Source: Mycolicibacterium fluoranthenivorans (lineage in GTDB: Bacteria > Actinomycetota > Actinomycetes > Mycobacteriales > Mycobacteriaceae). From it: a DNA stretch of 64,000 nucleotides. Positions 30,219 through 39,753 of the stretch are shown here, one piece after another. The DNA lies in assembly GCF_011758805.1 (NCBI RefSeq), contig NZ_JAANOW010000004.1, forward strand, positions 310,001 to 374,000. The letters run 5' to 3'. Numbering within the stretch: position 1 is the first letter of the stretch; each line of letters opens with the position of its first letter. The position numbers and the translations under genes were made by a program. The notes below the pieces were generated by a model. It had not been told where the DNA came from and made no database searches. It saw only the letters and a list, made by a program, of their open reading frames with translations.

Positions 30219-30314
30219 CCGTGCTCCCGCGGGACCGCTGCGGGCGTCGGCACAACCAACGCCGAACAGCCAAATCATGAAAATCCGCTGACCCGGCGGT
30301 GGTAGACTGGCCCG

Positions 30315-30342
30315 ATACACGGTTCCGGCTGGAGCCGTGTAT
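30315..30342 (+). promoter_or_regulatory. Stem-loop in the greA 5' leader
   Basis: ATACACGGTTCC (30315-30326) pairs with GGAGCCGTGTAT (30331-30342), 12 base pairs with one wobble, closed by a GGCT tetraloop. It lies 97 bases after the DUF4307 stop and 99 before the greA ATG. There is no T-run after it, so it could be a leader structure or a weak terminator of the upstream gene. Confidence 0.55.
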
Positions 30343-30441
30343 TGCTGCTTTAGTACGCGATCTGCGGCTGCGAATGTGGCATCACGCCACAGCACCCACG
30401 CGGCGCAGCGCAAGAACAAACAACGACAGGAGCGCGAGGAT

Positions 30442-30936
30442 ATGACCGATACCCAGGTCACCTGGCTGACCCAAGAAGCACATGACCGGCTGAAGGTGGA
30501 GCTGGACCAGTTGATCGCCAACCGGCCGGTCATCGCCGCCGAGATCAACGACCGTCGCGAAGAGGGCGACCTGCGCGAGAACGGCGGCTACCACGCCGCC
30601 CGCGAGCAGCAGGGCCAGGAAGAAGCGCGCATCCGGCAGCTGCAGGAACTCCTGAACAGCGCCAAGGTCGGCGAAGCTCCCAAGCAGTCCGGCGTCGCGC
30701 TGCCCGGTTCCGTGGTGAAGGTGCAGTACGGCGACGACAAGAGCGACACCGAGACCTTCCTGATCGCCACCCGTCAGGAGGGCGTCAGCGACGGCAAGCT
30801 GGAGGTCTACTCGCCGAAGTCACCGCTGGGTGAGGCGCTGCTCGACGCCAAGGTCGGCGATACCCGCAGCTACACGATTCCCAACGGCAACACCGTCACG
30901 GTGACCCTGCTCAGCGCGGAGCCGTATCACGCCTGA
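30442..30936 (+). CDS. greA: Transcription elongation factor GreA
   Basis: 164 residues from ATG 30442, six bases after GCGAGGA. GreA enters the RNA polymerase secondary channel and stimulates cleavage of backtracked transcripts. The N-terminal coiled coil carries the tip acidic residues in [14 protein letters not shown]; the C-terminal domain binds the polymerase ([19 protein letters not shown], ending TVTLLSAE). Upstream in-frame start at 30337 lies within a leader hairpin region and is rejected. Position matches Rv1080c. Confidence 0.95.
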   Translation: MTDTQVTWLTQEAHDRLKVELDQLIANRPVIAAEINDRREEGDLRENGGYHAAREQQGQEEARIRQLQELLNSAKVGEAPKQSGVALPGSVVKVQYGDDKSDTETFLIATRQEGVSDGKLEVYSPKSPLGEALLDAKVGDTRSYTIPNGNTVTVTLLSAEPYHA

Positions 30937-30973
30937 GGCTGCCGTCCTCGGCGACCGCTAGGGTTGATCCCCG

Positions 30974-31618
30974 ATGGCCCAGATCGCCGAGGACCTGCTT
31001 CTGCTCCTGCTCGACAATTCGTCGGCCCTCCCCGGCCTTGAACGACGACGGCGTCAGCGCGTCGTCGGCGCGGCCGTACTCCTGGACCTCGCCCTTGCCT
31101 GCCGGGTTCGGCCGGCGGTCGACGGTGAACGGGTTGCGCCGGGGCACCTGGTCGCGCTGACCGGGACCGGCCCCCTGGACCCGGTGACCGGCCCCGCTTT
31201 CGAGCTCCTGCAGCGCCGTCCCCTGCGGCCCGCGACCGCGCTGACCAAGCTGCACAAGCACAGCGAGGACCATCTGGTGGGCTGGCTGGAGCACATCGGG
31301 CAGATCCGCCGGATGCCACAGCCCGACACCTTGCCTCTCGTCCGCCGAGATCGCGTCGACGCGGCCCGCGCGGCCTTGCTGGCGGCGCTGTTCGACCGGC
31401 ACCCTCCCCCACCGCCGACCGCGGCCATCATCTCGCTGCTGCACGCGGTGGACGGCCTCGGTGCGCTGCTGAGCCTCAACGACCGCGGCTGGCGCTGGGT
31501 ACATGCCCGCGCCGGTGAGATCGCGCTGGGCAGCTGGGTCGACGAACAACCGACGGGGCTCGCGGAGGTCAACCTCGCGGTGACCGCGTCGGCGTTGCGG
31601 CAGGCGCTGGCCGGCTAA
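30974..31618 (+). CDS. GPP34/GOLPH3-family protein
   Basis: 214 residues. Opens with the family hallmark MAQIAEDLLLLLLDN, followed by RRRRQRVVGAAVLLDLAL and a C-terminal region with RGWRWVHARAGEIALG. Eukaryotic GOLPH3 binds phosphoinositides at the Golgi; the actinobacterial proteins are of unknown role, often near secondary metabolism. A TAGGGT hexamer 9 bases before the ATG suggests a nearly leaderless transcript. Not part of the M. tuberculosis greA-metB interval as I recall it. Stop overlaps that of metB by 4 bases. Confidence 0.85.
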   Translation: MAQIAEDLLLLLLDNSSALPGLERRRRQRVVGAAVLLDLALACRVRPAVDGERVAPGHLVALTGTGPLDPVTGPAFELLQRRPLRPATALTKLHKHSEDHLVGWLEHIGQIRRMPQPDTLPLVRRDRVDAARAALLAALFDRHPPPPPTAAIISLLHAVDGLGALLSLNDRGWRWVHARAGEIALGSWVDEQPTGLAEVNLAVTASALRQALAG

Positions 31619-32787
31619 CCGAGCGCGTGCTCGAGGTCGCCGAGCAGATCGGCGGATTCCTCGATACCGACCGACAACCGGACGAGATCGTCGGGCACCT
31701 CCAGCTGCGATCCCGCAGTGGAGGCATGCGTCATGGCGCCGGGATGCTCGATCAGCGACTCCACTCCGCCCAAAGATTCAGCAAGAATGAAAATCTCTGT
31801 GCGCGCGCATAATTCGTGGGCCGCAGCGCGTCCGCCCTTGAGCCGCACCGACACCATGCCACCGAATCCGGTCATCTGCTTGGCCGCGACGGCATGCCCG
31901 GGATGGCTGTCCAGCCCCGGATACAACACCGCCGCCACGGCTGGATGTTCGGCCAGGAATTCGGCGACCTTGGCCGCATTCTCGCTGTGCCGCTGCATCC
32001 GCAGCACCAGGGTCTTGAGGCCCCGCATGGTCAAGTAGGCGTCGAACGGGCCGGGAACCGCGCCCGCCCCGTTCTGCAGAAATCCGAACGCCGCGTCCAG
32101 TTCCTCGTCGCTGGTCAACAGGACACCACCCACCACATCGGAGTGCCCGCCGATGTACTTGGTGGTCGAGTGCAGCACGATATCCGCCCCCAGGGTCAGT
32201 GGCTGCTGCAGCGCGGGTGAGGCAAAGGTGTTGTCCACCAGAAGTTTCGCGCCACGCGCACGAGCCACGGTGGCCAGCGCGGCGATATCGGCGATGTTGA
32301 GCAGCGGGTTGGTCGGTGTCTCGACCCAGATCAGCTTCGTCTGCGCCGTGATGGCCGCGGCGACGGCATCGATATCCGACAGCGGCACGGGCGTGTGGGT
32401 GATACCCCACTGGGTGAAGACCTTGTCGATCAGGCGGAAGGTGCCGCCGTAGGCGTCATCGGGGATGACGACGTGATCGCCGGGGCGCAGCACCGCGCGT
32501 AGTGCGCAGTCGGTGGCGGCCATCCCGGAGCTGAACGCACGCCCGTAGTCGGCCTGCTCGACGGCGGCCAGCGACGCCTCCAGCGCGGCCCGGGTCGGGT
32601 TACCGGTGCGGGCGTACTCGAACCCGCCCCGCAGGCCGCCCACACCGTCCTGGGCGAAGGTCGAACTGGCGTAGATGGGGGCGTTGACGGCGCCGGTGGC
32701 CGGATCCGGCCGGTAGCCCGCGTGGATCGCCCGGGTCGCCAGACCCTGCCACCGGTGTGCGTCCGAGGAACTCTTCTGCTCGCTCAT
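31615..32787 (-). CDS. metB: Cystathionine gamma-synthase
   Basis: 390 residues from ATG 32787, preceded by GAGGGG. PLP enzyme making cystathionine from an acylated homoserine and cysteine. The PLP lysine lies in HSTTKYIGGHSDVVGG; YARTGNPTR and FSSGMAATDCAL are typical of the Cys/Met-metabolism PLP family. The gene lies near cbs, so forward and reverse transsulfuration enzymes are clustered. A gamma-lyase assignment cannot be excluded by sequence alone. Synteny with Rv1079. Confidence 0.9.
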   Translation of the reverse strand: MSEQKSSSDAHRWQGLATRAIHAGYRPDPATGAVNAPIYASSTFAQDGVGGLRGGFEYARTGNPTRAALEASLAAVEQADYGRAFSSGMAATDCALRAVLRPGDHVVIPDDAYGGTFRLIDKVFTQWGITHTPVPLSDIDAVAAAITAQTKLIWVETPTNPLLNIADIAALATVARARGAKLLVDNTFASPALQQPLTLGADIVLHSTTKYIGGHSDVVGGVLLTSDEELDAAFGFLQNGAGAVPGPFDAYLTMRGLKTLVLRMQRHSENAAKVAEFLAEHPAVAAVLYPGLDSHPGHAVAAKQMTGFGGMVSVRLKGGRAAAHELCARTEIFILAESLGGVESLIEHPGAMTHASTAGSQLEVPDDLVRLSVGIEESADLLGDLEHALG

Positions 32788-32817
32788 ACCCCTCAGGCTA
32801 GTGGTGCGCGCCAAACG

Positions 32818-32855
32818 CGAAACGGGGTGGACCGGATGCGGTCCACCCCGTTTCG
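32818..32855. terminator. Perfect 17-bp stem terminator
   Basis: CGAAACGGGGTGGACCG (32818-32834) pairs perfectly with CGGTCCACCCCGTTTCG (32839-32855) around a GATG loop. It lies 12 bases beyond the stop of the proline-rich membrane gene (minus) and is followed by TTTCGCG-like sequence. One of the strongest hairpins in the window. Confidence 0.85.
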
Positions 32856-32866
32856 GCTCGAACGGT

Positions 32867-33874
32867 TTACGGCGTCAGCGCAGCGACCGGACCACCGGAG
32901 AGCTTCCGGTAGGCGTAGACGGTGATCAGCGACACCACCGGGTAGGCGACGATGAGGCCGACCAGGCACGCCAGCGTGCCGACGATGAAGATGCCGATCG
33001 TCGTCAGCCACGTCAGCGCCACCGGACCGAAATTGGCCTTGGCGATGTTGAAGCTGGTCGTGATGGCGTCGATACCGGACACGTTGCGGTCCAGCACGAT
33101 CACCGTGGTGAACATCAACATGATGGTCGCGATGATGCCGGGCACGATGCACAGCACGATCCCGATGGCGACGATGATGCCGGACACGACCGACGCGATG
33201 ATCACGTTGCCCACGTTGCGCGGCTTGAAGAACGAACCGATCTCGACCTGTTGCCCATTGGCGATGTCGAGCATGCCGCCGACGTAGGCGGACTGCACCA
33301 CCGCCGCGACGACCAGCATGACGATGCTGCCGATGATGGAGACGACGATGCCACCGGCACCCATCGAGACGCTCGCCGCGTAGCCACCGTCGTAGCTGGT
33401 GTAGCTGTCGGTGGTGGTGAACATGCTCGAGATGAACTGGATGATGCCCTGCAGGACCGCGTACACCACGCCGAACACCAGCGTCGGCACGAGGATTGCG
33501 GCCGCGTTCTTGCTGAACTTGTTCCACGCCCAGGAGAACGCCTCACCGACGCTGTATCCCTGGCCGGGGCCGCCGAACGCCGGTGCACCCGGATATCCGG
33601 GCGGCGGCGGCGCATAACCACCCTGTGGTGGCGGCGGTGGGGGGTAACCGCCGGCCGGCGGCGGCGGGTAATTCCCTTGCGGCGGCGGATAGTTACCGGC
33701 CGGCGGGGGCGGGTAGGCACCCGGTGCGGGCGGCGGCGGGTAACCGCCGGGGGCCGGCGGGGGCGGGTAGCCACCCGGCGCGGGCGGCGGGTAGCCACCG
33801 GCGGGCGGGACGTTCTCCGGTGGCGGATATCCGCCCGGCGGGTAGTTGCCGGGCGGAGGTGGTGGCTGAGTCAT
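32867..33874 (-). CDS. Proline/glycine-rich multi-pass membrane protein
   Basis: 335 residues. The first about 105 residues are low-complexity, with GGYPPPPAPGGYPPPP-type repeats; the C-terminal part has about six TM helices (AAAILVPTLVFGVVYAVL, GIVVSIIGSIVMLVVAAVV, NVIIASVVSGIIVAIGIVL and others). The membrane part resembles the DUF975-like family of putative membrane-organising proteins. It sits in tandem with the RDD-type Pra homologue, sharing a Pro-rich N-terminus. A terminator follows. Confidence 0.8.
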   Translation of the reverse strand: MTQPPPPPGNYPPGGYPPPENVPPAGGYPPPAPGGYPPPPAPGGYPPPPAPGAYPPPPAGNYPPPQGNYPPPPAGGYPPPPPPQGGYAPPPPGYPGAPAFGGPGQGYSVGEAFSWAWNKFSKNAAAILVPTLVFGVVYAVLQGIIQFISSMFTTTDSYTSYDGGYAASVSMGAGGIVVSIIGSIVMLVVAAVVQSAYVGGMLDIANGQQVEIGSFFKPRNVGNVIIASVVSGIIVAIGIVLCIVPGIIATIMLMFTTVIVLDRNVSGIDAITTSFNIAKANFGPVALTWLTTIGIFIVGTLACLVGLIVAYPVVSLITVYAYRKLSGGPVAALTP

Positions 33875-33908
33875 AACACCCTCTCGTCAGTCGGTCGTTA
33901 CGGTGAAA

Positions 33909-33941
33909 CGCCGGTCCGCACAGTGATTTCGCGGACCGGCG
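33909..33941. terminator. Hairpin downstream of the pra-like gene
   Basis: CGCCGGTCCGC (33909-33919) and GCGGACCGGCG (33931-33941) are perfect 11-bp arms with an 11-base loop, 17 bases beyond the RDD gene stop on the minus strand. Probably an intrinsic terminator. Confidence 0.65.
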
Positions 33942-33958
33942 CTTCGGTTGAGCCTAGG

Positions 33959-34618
33959 TCAGAGCGGCAGGCAGACGGACTTCACGATCTTGTCCACGAG
34001 CGTCTGCCGCTTCTGGTCCCACAGCGGGAACAGCACGGCGACAATCCAAATGATGCCGCACACACCGGAAAACACCAGGTAGATCAACTCGCGCACGATG
34101 GACATACCGAAACCCAAAGGCTGCCCGGTGTTTTCGTTGATCACCTTGAACTTCATGATGCCCTTGCCGATGCTGGACCCCGTCGTACCCTGCCGGTAGC
34201 CGAGATTCCAGACGATGAAGGCGAAGGCAAGGATCGAGCACACCGCGATCGAGACCTGCCCGAGCGTCGAGGCACCGGTTGCGCAGAAGTCACCGAGGTC
34301 GTACTCCGAGGTCTGGGTGATACAGACCGTGTCTTGGGTGCCCAGCAGCAGTCCCCAGCCGATCCCGACAATGATGTAGACCGGGATGTAATCGAGAATG
34401 TAGGCCAGCACACGGGTCAACCACGGCGTGTACGCGTCCTGCGGCAACCCACCGCCGGGAGCCGGTCCCCCGAATCCCGCACCGAAACCCGGACCCGATC
34501 CCCCGCCCGGCGGCGGAGGCGGCGGGAAGCCACCCTGCGGCGGAGGCGGATAGCCACCACCGGGAGGCGGTGGGGGTGGCGGGTAATTTCCAGGCGGCGG
34601 TGGCGGAGGTGTGGTCAT
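33959..34618 (-). CDS. pra: Proline-rich RDD-domain membrane protein (Pra homologue)
   Basis: 219 residues. The N-terminal about 60 residues are Pro/Gly-rich (GGGYPPPPQGGFPPPPP), followed by an RDD domain: LTRVLAYILDYIPVYIIVGI (Arg-Asp pattern) and GSSIGKGIMKFKVINENTG. About three to four TM helices. Matches the Rv1078 proline-rich antigen in architecture and position upstream of cbs. A candidate promoter with a long leader lies upstream. Role unknown; RDD proteins may act as cation exporters. Confidence 0.88.
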   Translation of the reverse strand: MTTPPPPPPGNYPPPPPPPGGGYPPPPQGGFPPPPPPGGGSGPGFGAGFGGPAPGGGLPQDAYTPWLTRVLAYILDYIPVYIIVGIGWGLLLGTQDTVCITQTSEYDLGDFCATGASTLGQVSIAVCSILAFAFIVWNLGYRQGTTGSSIGKGIMKFKVINENTGQPLGFGMSIVRELIYLVFSGVCGIIWIVAVLFPLWDQKRQTLVDKIVKSVCLPL

Positions 34619-34747
34619 GGACGCCTTCCAAGGTGAGGAAATTAGCTGACTATGAGCGGTGTCACCCTACCTGAGAATTCGCCCGAAATGGCGACCATAG
34701 CCATTTCTTCATCGCCCCGACATAACGACCGTGGCACGCCAATCATT

Positions 34748-34777
34748 AGTGTAAGTAATTGATTTCGCACCTATCAA
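34748..34777 (-). promoter_or_regulatory. Candidate promoter for the pra-like gene
   Basis: On the minus strand, TTGATA (34772-34777) and TACACT (34748-34753) are separated by 18 bases in an AT-rich segment of this 190-base intergenic region. Transcription would give a leader of roughly 120 nt before the ATG at 34618. Confidence 0.35.
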
Positions 34778-34808
34778 ACTGCGACGGACACCGTGAAAAC
34801 GCGGGCGT

Positions 34809-36203
34809 CTACCGGGGGAAACCGCCGTCGGAAAGCGATCCGAGAAGATCATGGCGGGTAAGCACACCGATCGGTTTGCCATCCTCGACGACCATCAGCG
34901 CGTCGTAATCGCGCAAAGTCTTGGCCGCGGTGCTGAGCAGTTCGCCGGAACCGATCAGTGGCAGCGGTGCGCCCATATGGTCGCCGACCGCGTCGGCCAA
35001 CTTCGCCCGTCCCTCGAAGACGGCGGAGAGCAGGTCCCGCTCGGATACGCTGCCGGCCACCTCGCCGGCCATCACGGGCGGTTCCGCACCGACGACGGGC
35101 ATCTGCGACACCCCGTACTCACGCAGGATGTTGATCGCGTCACGGACGGTTTCCGACGGATGGGTGTGCACAAGATCCGGCAGCTCACCGGACTTGCGCC
35201 GCAAGATGTGCCCGACCGTGACCTCTTCGATGGACCCATCCAGCCTGCTGCGCAGGAAGCCGTACGACGACATCCACGCATCGTTGAATACCTTCGACAG
35301 GTAACCGCGTCCACCATCGGGCAGCAACACCACCACCACGGCGTCGGGGCCTTCCCGCTCGGCCACCCGCAGCGCCGCCACGACGGCCATCCCGCACGAA
35401 CCGCCGACCAGCAGGGCCTCCTCGCGGGCGAGCCGGCGGGTCATCTCGAACGAATCCGCGTCCGACACCGCGATGATCTCGTCGGGCACGGTCGGGTCAT
35501 ACGCACTGGGCCAGAAATCCTCACCGACACCCTCGACCAGGTACGGGCGCCCGGTGCCGCCCGAGTACACCGAACCCTCCGGGTCGGCCCCGATGACCTT
35601 GACCCGTCCCTCGGACACCTCTTTGAGGTAACGGCCGGTTCCGGTGATGGTGCCGCCGGTACCGACGCCCGCCACGAAATGCGTGATCTTGCCCTCGGTG
35701 TCGGCCCAGATCTCCGGACCGGTGGTCTCGTAGTGGCTGGCCGGCCCGTTCGGGTTGGAGTACTGGTCGGGCTTCCATGCCCCGGGCACCTCCTCGACCA
35801 GCCGGTTGGAGACGCTGTAGTAGCTGTCCGGGTGGTCCGGCGGCACCGCCGTCGGGCACACCACGACCTCGGCGCCGTACGCGCGCAACACGTTCTGCTT
35901 GTCCTCGCTGACCTTGTCCGGACAGACGAAGATGCACTTGTAGCCGCGCTGCTGCGCCACCAGCGCCAGACCGACTCCGGTATTGCCGGAGGTCGGTTCC
36001 ACGATGGTGCCACCAGGTTTGAGGGCGCCGCTGGCCTCGGCCGCGTCGATCATCTTCACGGCGATCCGGTCCTTGGAACTGCCGCCCGGGTTCAGGTACT
36101 CGACCTTGGCGGCGACCAGTCCGGCGCCGTGCGGCACAACCGAGTTCAGCTGAACCAGCGGGGTGTTACCGATGAGGTCACTGATGTGCCTGGCGATGCG
36201 CAT
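34809..36203 (-). CDS. cbs: Cystathionine beta-synthase
   Basis: 464 residues. PLP enzyme that joins serine and homocysteine in the reverse transsulfuration route to cysteine. The PLP lysine is in GGSSKDRIAVKMI, with TSGNTGVGLA as the phosphate-binding loop. Residues about 335-464 form two CBS motifs (Bateman module) ending GVLTRHDLLGSL, allowing adenosyl-ligand control. No heme-binding N-terminal extension, as in bacterial forms. Same strand as the pra and lipU genes; matches Rv1077. Confidence 0.93.
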   Translation of the reverse strand: MRIARHISDLIGNTPLVQLNSVVPHGAGLVAAKVEYLNPGGSSKDRIAVKMIDAAEASGALKPGGTIVEPTSGNTGVGLALVAQQRGYKCIFVCPDKVSEDKQNVLRAYGAEVVVCPTAVPPDHPDSYYSVSNRLVEEVPGAWKPDQYSNPNGPASHYETTGPEIWADTEGKITHFVAGVGTGGTITGTGRYLKEVSEGRVKVIGADPEGSVYSGGTGRPYLVEGVGEDFWPSAYDPTVPDEIIAVSDADSFEMTRRLAREEALLVGGSCGMAVVAALRVAEREGPDAVVVVLLPDGGRGYLSKVFNDAWMSSYGFLRSRLDGSIEEVTVGHILRRKSGELPDLVHTHPSETVRDAINILREYGVSQMPVVGAEPPVMAGEVAGSVSERDLLSAVFEGRAKLADAVGDHMGAPLPLIGSGELLSTAAKTLRDYDALMVVEDGKPIGVLTRHDLLGSLSDGGFPR

Positions 36204-36246
36204 ACATCCATCGTGTCAGGCCGCGCCATCAGTCACCAAGCGGGAG

Positions 36247-37284
36247 TCACCAGGTGGCTTCGCGAATGTACTCACCGATCTGGCGCAACGAGCGCGTCGC
36301 CTCGTTCACCAACGGCGAACACAACTGGAAGACGTGCATCTGGCCTGGCCAGACCCTTACCTCGACCGGTACGCCCTCGGCGGCCAGCATTCGGGCGGCC
36401 TTTCGCGCATCGTTGAGCAGAACCTCCGAACCCGACACGTGAATGAGCGTGCGGGGCAGTCCCGGCTCGATGTAGTCCAGGGGTTCGTACACCTCTTCCC
36501 CGGTCTTGTCCGCGGCCCTGCCGATCAGTTCGGCGAGTGCACCGAACGCGTGCGGCGGGAACATCGCGTCACCGTCGAGATTCGGATGCTGTTCGCGGCC
36601 GGCGTTGTCGATCTCGAACAGCGGCGAGAGCGTCACCATGGCGGCGGGTTCCTCACCTTCGGCCAACAGCCGCTGAGCAAGCGCCAGCGAGAGGTAGCCA
36701 CCGGCCGAGTCCCCGGCCAGCACGATGTGCTCGGGCGCATAACCGGTCAGCCGCAGCCAGCGGTAGGCGTCGTAGCAGTCGTCGAGCGCCTCGCCGATCG
36801 AATGTTTGGGCAGCTTCCGGTAGTTCACGACGAACATCGGGCTGTCGGCGAACTTCGACAGGCTCTCCACCAGCCGGCCGTGCGTGTTCACACCGCACGA
36901 CAGGAAGGCCCCGCCGTGCAGGTACAGCACGACGCTGCGGTTACCGTCCGCCGGCAGCACCCCGTCGGCGCGGACCAGTTGCGCCGTGCAGTTCGGCAAC
37001 GCGATGGTGGCACGCACGGTGCCGGCCGACGGCCGCAGGACTCGCGCGGCGAAGTCCACGATCCCGAACGGCCAGGGCAGCGTAGGAGCGTGGCAACCGA
37101 TTGCCAGAATCGGCTTGATGGTCATCCGAGCGGCCAGGGAAGCCAGTCGGCCGGCGATACTCGGACCGTCTTCGACGACCTCGACCGGGGCCCAGTCACT
37201 GACCGGGAATCGACGTACTCGATGGGCTCTAGCTGCACTGATAGCAGCACGAGAGGAGCCTGAGATCTCACTTGGTGCCGTCAT
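36247..37284 (-). CDS. lipU: Hormone-sensitive-lipase-type esterase (LipU-like)
   Basis: 345 residues from ATG 37284, with AGGAAG nine bases upstream; GTG 37293 is less well spaced. Alpha/beta hydrolase: oxyanion motif YLHGGAF, nucleophile GDSAGG, and a C-terminal WPGQMHVFQL with the catalytic His. Esterase activity on short to medium acyl chains is likely. It is longer at the N-terminus than the M. tuberculosis LipU I remember. Divergent from the SGNH hydrolase gene; a pair of repeats lies in the shared promoter region. Confidence 0.83.
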   Translation of the reverse strand: MTAPSEISGSSRAAISAARAHRVRRFPVSDWAPVEVVEDGPSIAGRLASLAARMTIKPILAIGCHAPTLPWPFGIVDFAARVLRPSAGTVRATIALPNCTAQLVRADGVLPADGNRSVVLYLHGGAFLSCGVNTHGRLVESLSKFADSPMFVVNYRKLPKHSIGEALDDCYDAYRWLRLTGYAPEHIVLAGDSAGGYLSLALAQRLLAEGEEPAAMVTLSPLFEIDNAGREQHPNLDGDAMFPPHAFGALAELIGRAADKTGEEVYEPLDYIEPGLPRTLIHVSGSEVLLNDARKAARMLAAEGVPVEVRVWPGQMHVFQLCSPLVNEATRSLRQIGEYIREATW

Positions 37285-37326
37285 CGCCACCACTTCCTAC
37301 GCCGTTGTAGTGCCCGGATAAGTCTG

Positions 37327-37354
37327 GTTACTTAGCCAACCGGAGTAACTTAGC
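37327..37354. promoter_or_regulatory. Repeated motif in the lipU/SGNH-hydrolase divergent promoter region
   Basis: GTTACTTAGC (37327-37336) and GTAACTTAGC (37345-37354) are direct repeats 18 bases apart; GTTACT and AGTAAC also form a 6-bp inverted repeat. The spacing is close to two helical turns. Candidate operator, family unknown. The rest of this 195-base gap shows only AT-rich promoter-like sequence. Confidence 0.35.
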
Positions 37355-37479
37355 TTGCCACCGTCAATATGTTCAACAAATCAAAGTGCCGATTTGGTGC
37401 CGCACTCGATACCGCAACGTGACCGTTCGGACAGCTCGAGCTCACTGACATCCGTGCACAGATCACTAAAATCAACCGG

Positions 37480-38415
37480 GTGGGCACACCGCGTCGGTCA
37501 ACCATCGCTCTGGCGGCCGCGGCCGTCGCGTCAACGGGTTCGGCCTATGTCGGGGCTCGCACCCTTCTGACCGGACAAGCCGCCAAGACGCGCCAGGTCA
37601 TCCCCAAATCCTGGGACGTGCCACCCCGCGCCGACGGCGTCTACCACCCCGGCGGCGGACCGGTCGAACGTTTCCAGCGCGGTGTCACCTTCGATCTGCA
37701 CCTGATGGTCTTCGGCGATTCGACCGCCACCGGCTACGGCTCGCAGTCGGCCGAAGAGGTACCGGGCGTGCGGATCGCCCGGGGGCTGGCAGAGCTGTCC
37801 GGCAAGCGGGTCCGGTTGAGCACGAAGGCGATCGTCGGCGCGACATCCAAAGGGCTGTCCGGTCAGATCGACGCCATGTACGTGGCGGGTCCGCCGCCGG
37901 ACGCGGCGGTCATCATGATCGGCGCCAACGACATCACCGCCGTCAACGGCATCGGTCCGTCGGCACGCCGGCTGGAGTCGGCGGTGCGTCGACTGCGGAA
38001 CAGCGGCGCCGTCGTCGTCGTGGGCACCTGCCCGGATTTCGGTGTCATCTCCGCGATCCCGCAACCACTGCGCTGGTACACCCGCAGCCGCGGGCTGAGC
38101 CTGGCGCGCGCCCAGGCCGCGGCCGTGCGCGCGGCCGGCGGGGTGCCGGTGCCGTTCTCGGATCTGCTGGCACCGCATTTCCAGCAGGCACCCGACAGGC
38201 TGTTCTCGCCGGACGGCTACCACCCGTCCGGCGAGGGGTACGCCCTGGCAGCCGAGCAGTTGCTGCCGGCGCTCTGCGACGCACTGGGTGAACACGATCC
38301 CGAGTCGCCGTTGCAGTCGGCGAACTCGGTGTTCGGCCGGGTCAGCAGCCTGACCCGGCTGTGGCGGCGCACCACGGGCGTACCCGCACCGATCGTCGCT
38401 CCTGTCACGGGTTAG
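37480..38415 (+). CDS. SGNH/GDSL hydrolase, membrane-anchored or secreted
   Basis: 311 residues from GTG 37480, with no ribosome site. An N-terminal hydrophobic segment ([18 protein letters not shown]) suggests export or anchoring. Block I is [11 protein letters not shown], block III is MIGANDI, and block V is [12 protein letters not shown], giving the Ser-Asp-His esterase triad. Matches the Rv1075c position. Likely esterase or thioesterase at the cell envelope. Followed closely by the thiolase gene. Confidence 0.87.
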   Translation: MGTPRRSTIALAAAAVASTGSAYVGARTLLTGQAAKTRQVIPKSWDVPPRADGVYHPGGGPVERFQRGVTFDLHLMVFGDSTATGYGSQSAEEVPGVRIARGLAELSGKRVRLSTKAIVGATSKGLSGQIDAMYVAGPPPDAAVIMIGANDITAVNGIGPSARRLESAVRRLRNSGAVVVVGTCPDFGVISAIPQPLRWYTRSRGLSLARAQAAAVRAAGGVPVPFSDLLAPHFQQAPDRLFSPDGYHPSGEGYALAAEQLLPALCDALGEHDPESPLQSANSVFGRVSSLTRLWRRTTGVPAPIVAPVTG

Positions 38416-38462
38416 GTTCTGGGGGAAGCAACCCCTCCACCTCGGGAGCCAGAGGAGCCATC

Positions 38463-39680
38463 ATGCCCGAAGCCGTCATCGTTGCCACTGCCCGTTCACC
38501 GATCGGCCGCGCCGTAAAGGGATCGCTGGCCACCATGCGTCCCGACGACCTGGCCGCCCAGATGGTGCGCGCGGTACTCGACAAGGTGCCCTCGCTGGAC
38601 CCCAGGGACATCGACGACCTGATGATGGGCTGCGCGCAGCCCGCCGGCGAGGCCGGCTACAACATCGCGCGTGCGGTGGCCGTCGAACTCGGCTACGACT
38701 TCCTGCCGGGCACCACCGTGAACCGGTACTGCTCGTCCTCGCTGCAGACCACCCGGATGGCCTTCCACGCCATCAAGGCCGGCGAGGGTGACGTGTTCAT
38801 CTCCGCCGGTGTCGAGACCGTGTCCCGCTTCGGTGTCGGCGCCGCCGACGGTGCGCCCAACAGCAAGAACGCCATGTTCGACGAGGCGCAGGCGCGCACG
38901 GTCAAGCAGGCCGAAGGCGCCACCGAGTGGCACGACCCCCGCGAAGACGGCCTCATCCCCGACGTCTACATCGCCATGGGCCAGACCGCCGAGAACGTCG
39001 CGAACTACACCGGCATCAGCCGCGAGGACCAGGACCACTGGGGCGTGCGGTCGCAGAATCGCGCGGAGGAGGCCATCAAGAACGGCTTCTTCGAGCGCGA
39101 GATCGTTCCGGTGACGCTGCCCGACGGCACCGTCGTGTCCACCGATGACGGTCCGCGCGCCGGCACCTCCTACGACAAGATCAGCCAGCTCAAGCCGGTG
39201 TTCCGGCCCAACGGCACGATCACCGCGGGCAACGCCTGTCCCCTCAACGACGGCGCCGCCGCGGTCGTCATCATGAGCGACACCAAGGCCAGGGAGCTGG
39301 GGCTGACCCCGCTGGCGCGGATCGTCTCCACCGGGGTGTCCGGGCTGTCGCCGGAGATCATGGGCCTGGGCCCGATCGAGGCCATCACCCGGGCATTGGC
39401 CAAGGCCGGCAAGACGATCTCCGATATCGACCTGGTCGAGATCAACGAGGCCTTCGCGGTGCAGGTGATCGGGTCCGCCCGCGAGCTCGGCATCGATGAG
39501 GACAAGCTGAACGTGTCCGGTGGCGCCATCGCCTTGGGTCACCCGTTCGGTATGACCGGCGCCCGCATCACCGCGACGTTGCTGAACAACCTGGCGACCT
39601 ACGACAAGACCTTCGGTATCGAGTCGATGTGCGTCGGCGGCGGCCAGGGTATGGCGATGGTCGTGGAGCGACTGTCCTGA
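38463..39680 (+). CDS. fadA3: Acetyl-CoA acyltransferase (thiolase), FadA3-like
   Basis: 405 residues from ATG 38463, preceded by GAGGAGCC. It cleaves 3-ketoacyl-CoA in beta-oxidation. Nucleophilic Cys lies in [11 protein letters not shown], the general-base His in [11 protein letters not shown] and the second Cys in [12 protein letters not shown]. Length and position match Rv1074c. High-confidence thiolase; the chain-length specificity is unknown. Confidence 0.92.
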   Translation: MPEAVIVATARSPIGRAVKGSLATMRPDDLAAQMVRAVLDKVPSLDPRDIDDLMMGCAQPAGEAGYNIARAVAVELGYDFLPGTTVNRYCSSSLQTTRMAFHAIKAGEGDVFISAGVETVSRFGVGAADGAPNSKNAMFDEAQARTVKQAEGATEWHDPREDGLIPDVYIAMGQTAENVANYTGISREDQDHWGVRSQNRAEEAIKNGFFEREIVPVTLPDGTVVSTDDGPRAGTSYDKISQLKPVFRPNGTITAGNACPLNDGAAAVVIMSDTKARELGLTPLARIVSTGVSGLSPEIMGLGPIEAITRALAKAGKTISDIDLVEINEAFAVQVIGSARELGIDEDKLNVSGGAIALGHPFGMTGARITATLLNNLATYDKTFGIESMCVGGGQGMAMVVERLS

Positions 39681-39753
39681 TTTCACCGTGCACTGGGGGC
39701 GCGAGCATGCGACATGTTCGCGCCCCCGGCGCATCACAGACACCCGAGGAACC

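Noticed and set aside
32801..34636. Long plus-strand frame (611 codons) opposite the Pro-rich genes
   Set aside because: It is the antisense shadow of Pro/Gly-rich coding sequence, giving His/Arg/Asp-rich low-complexity residues and no domain.
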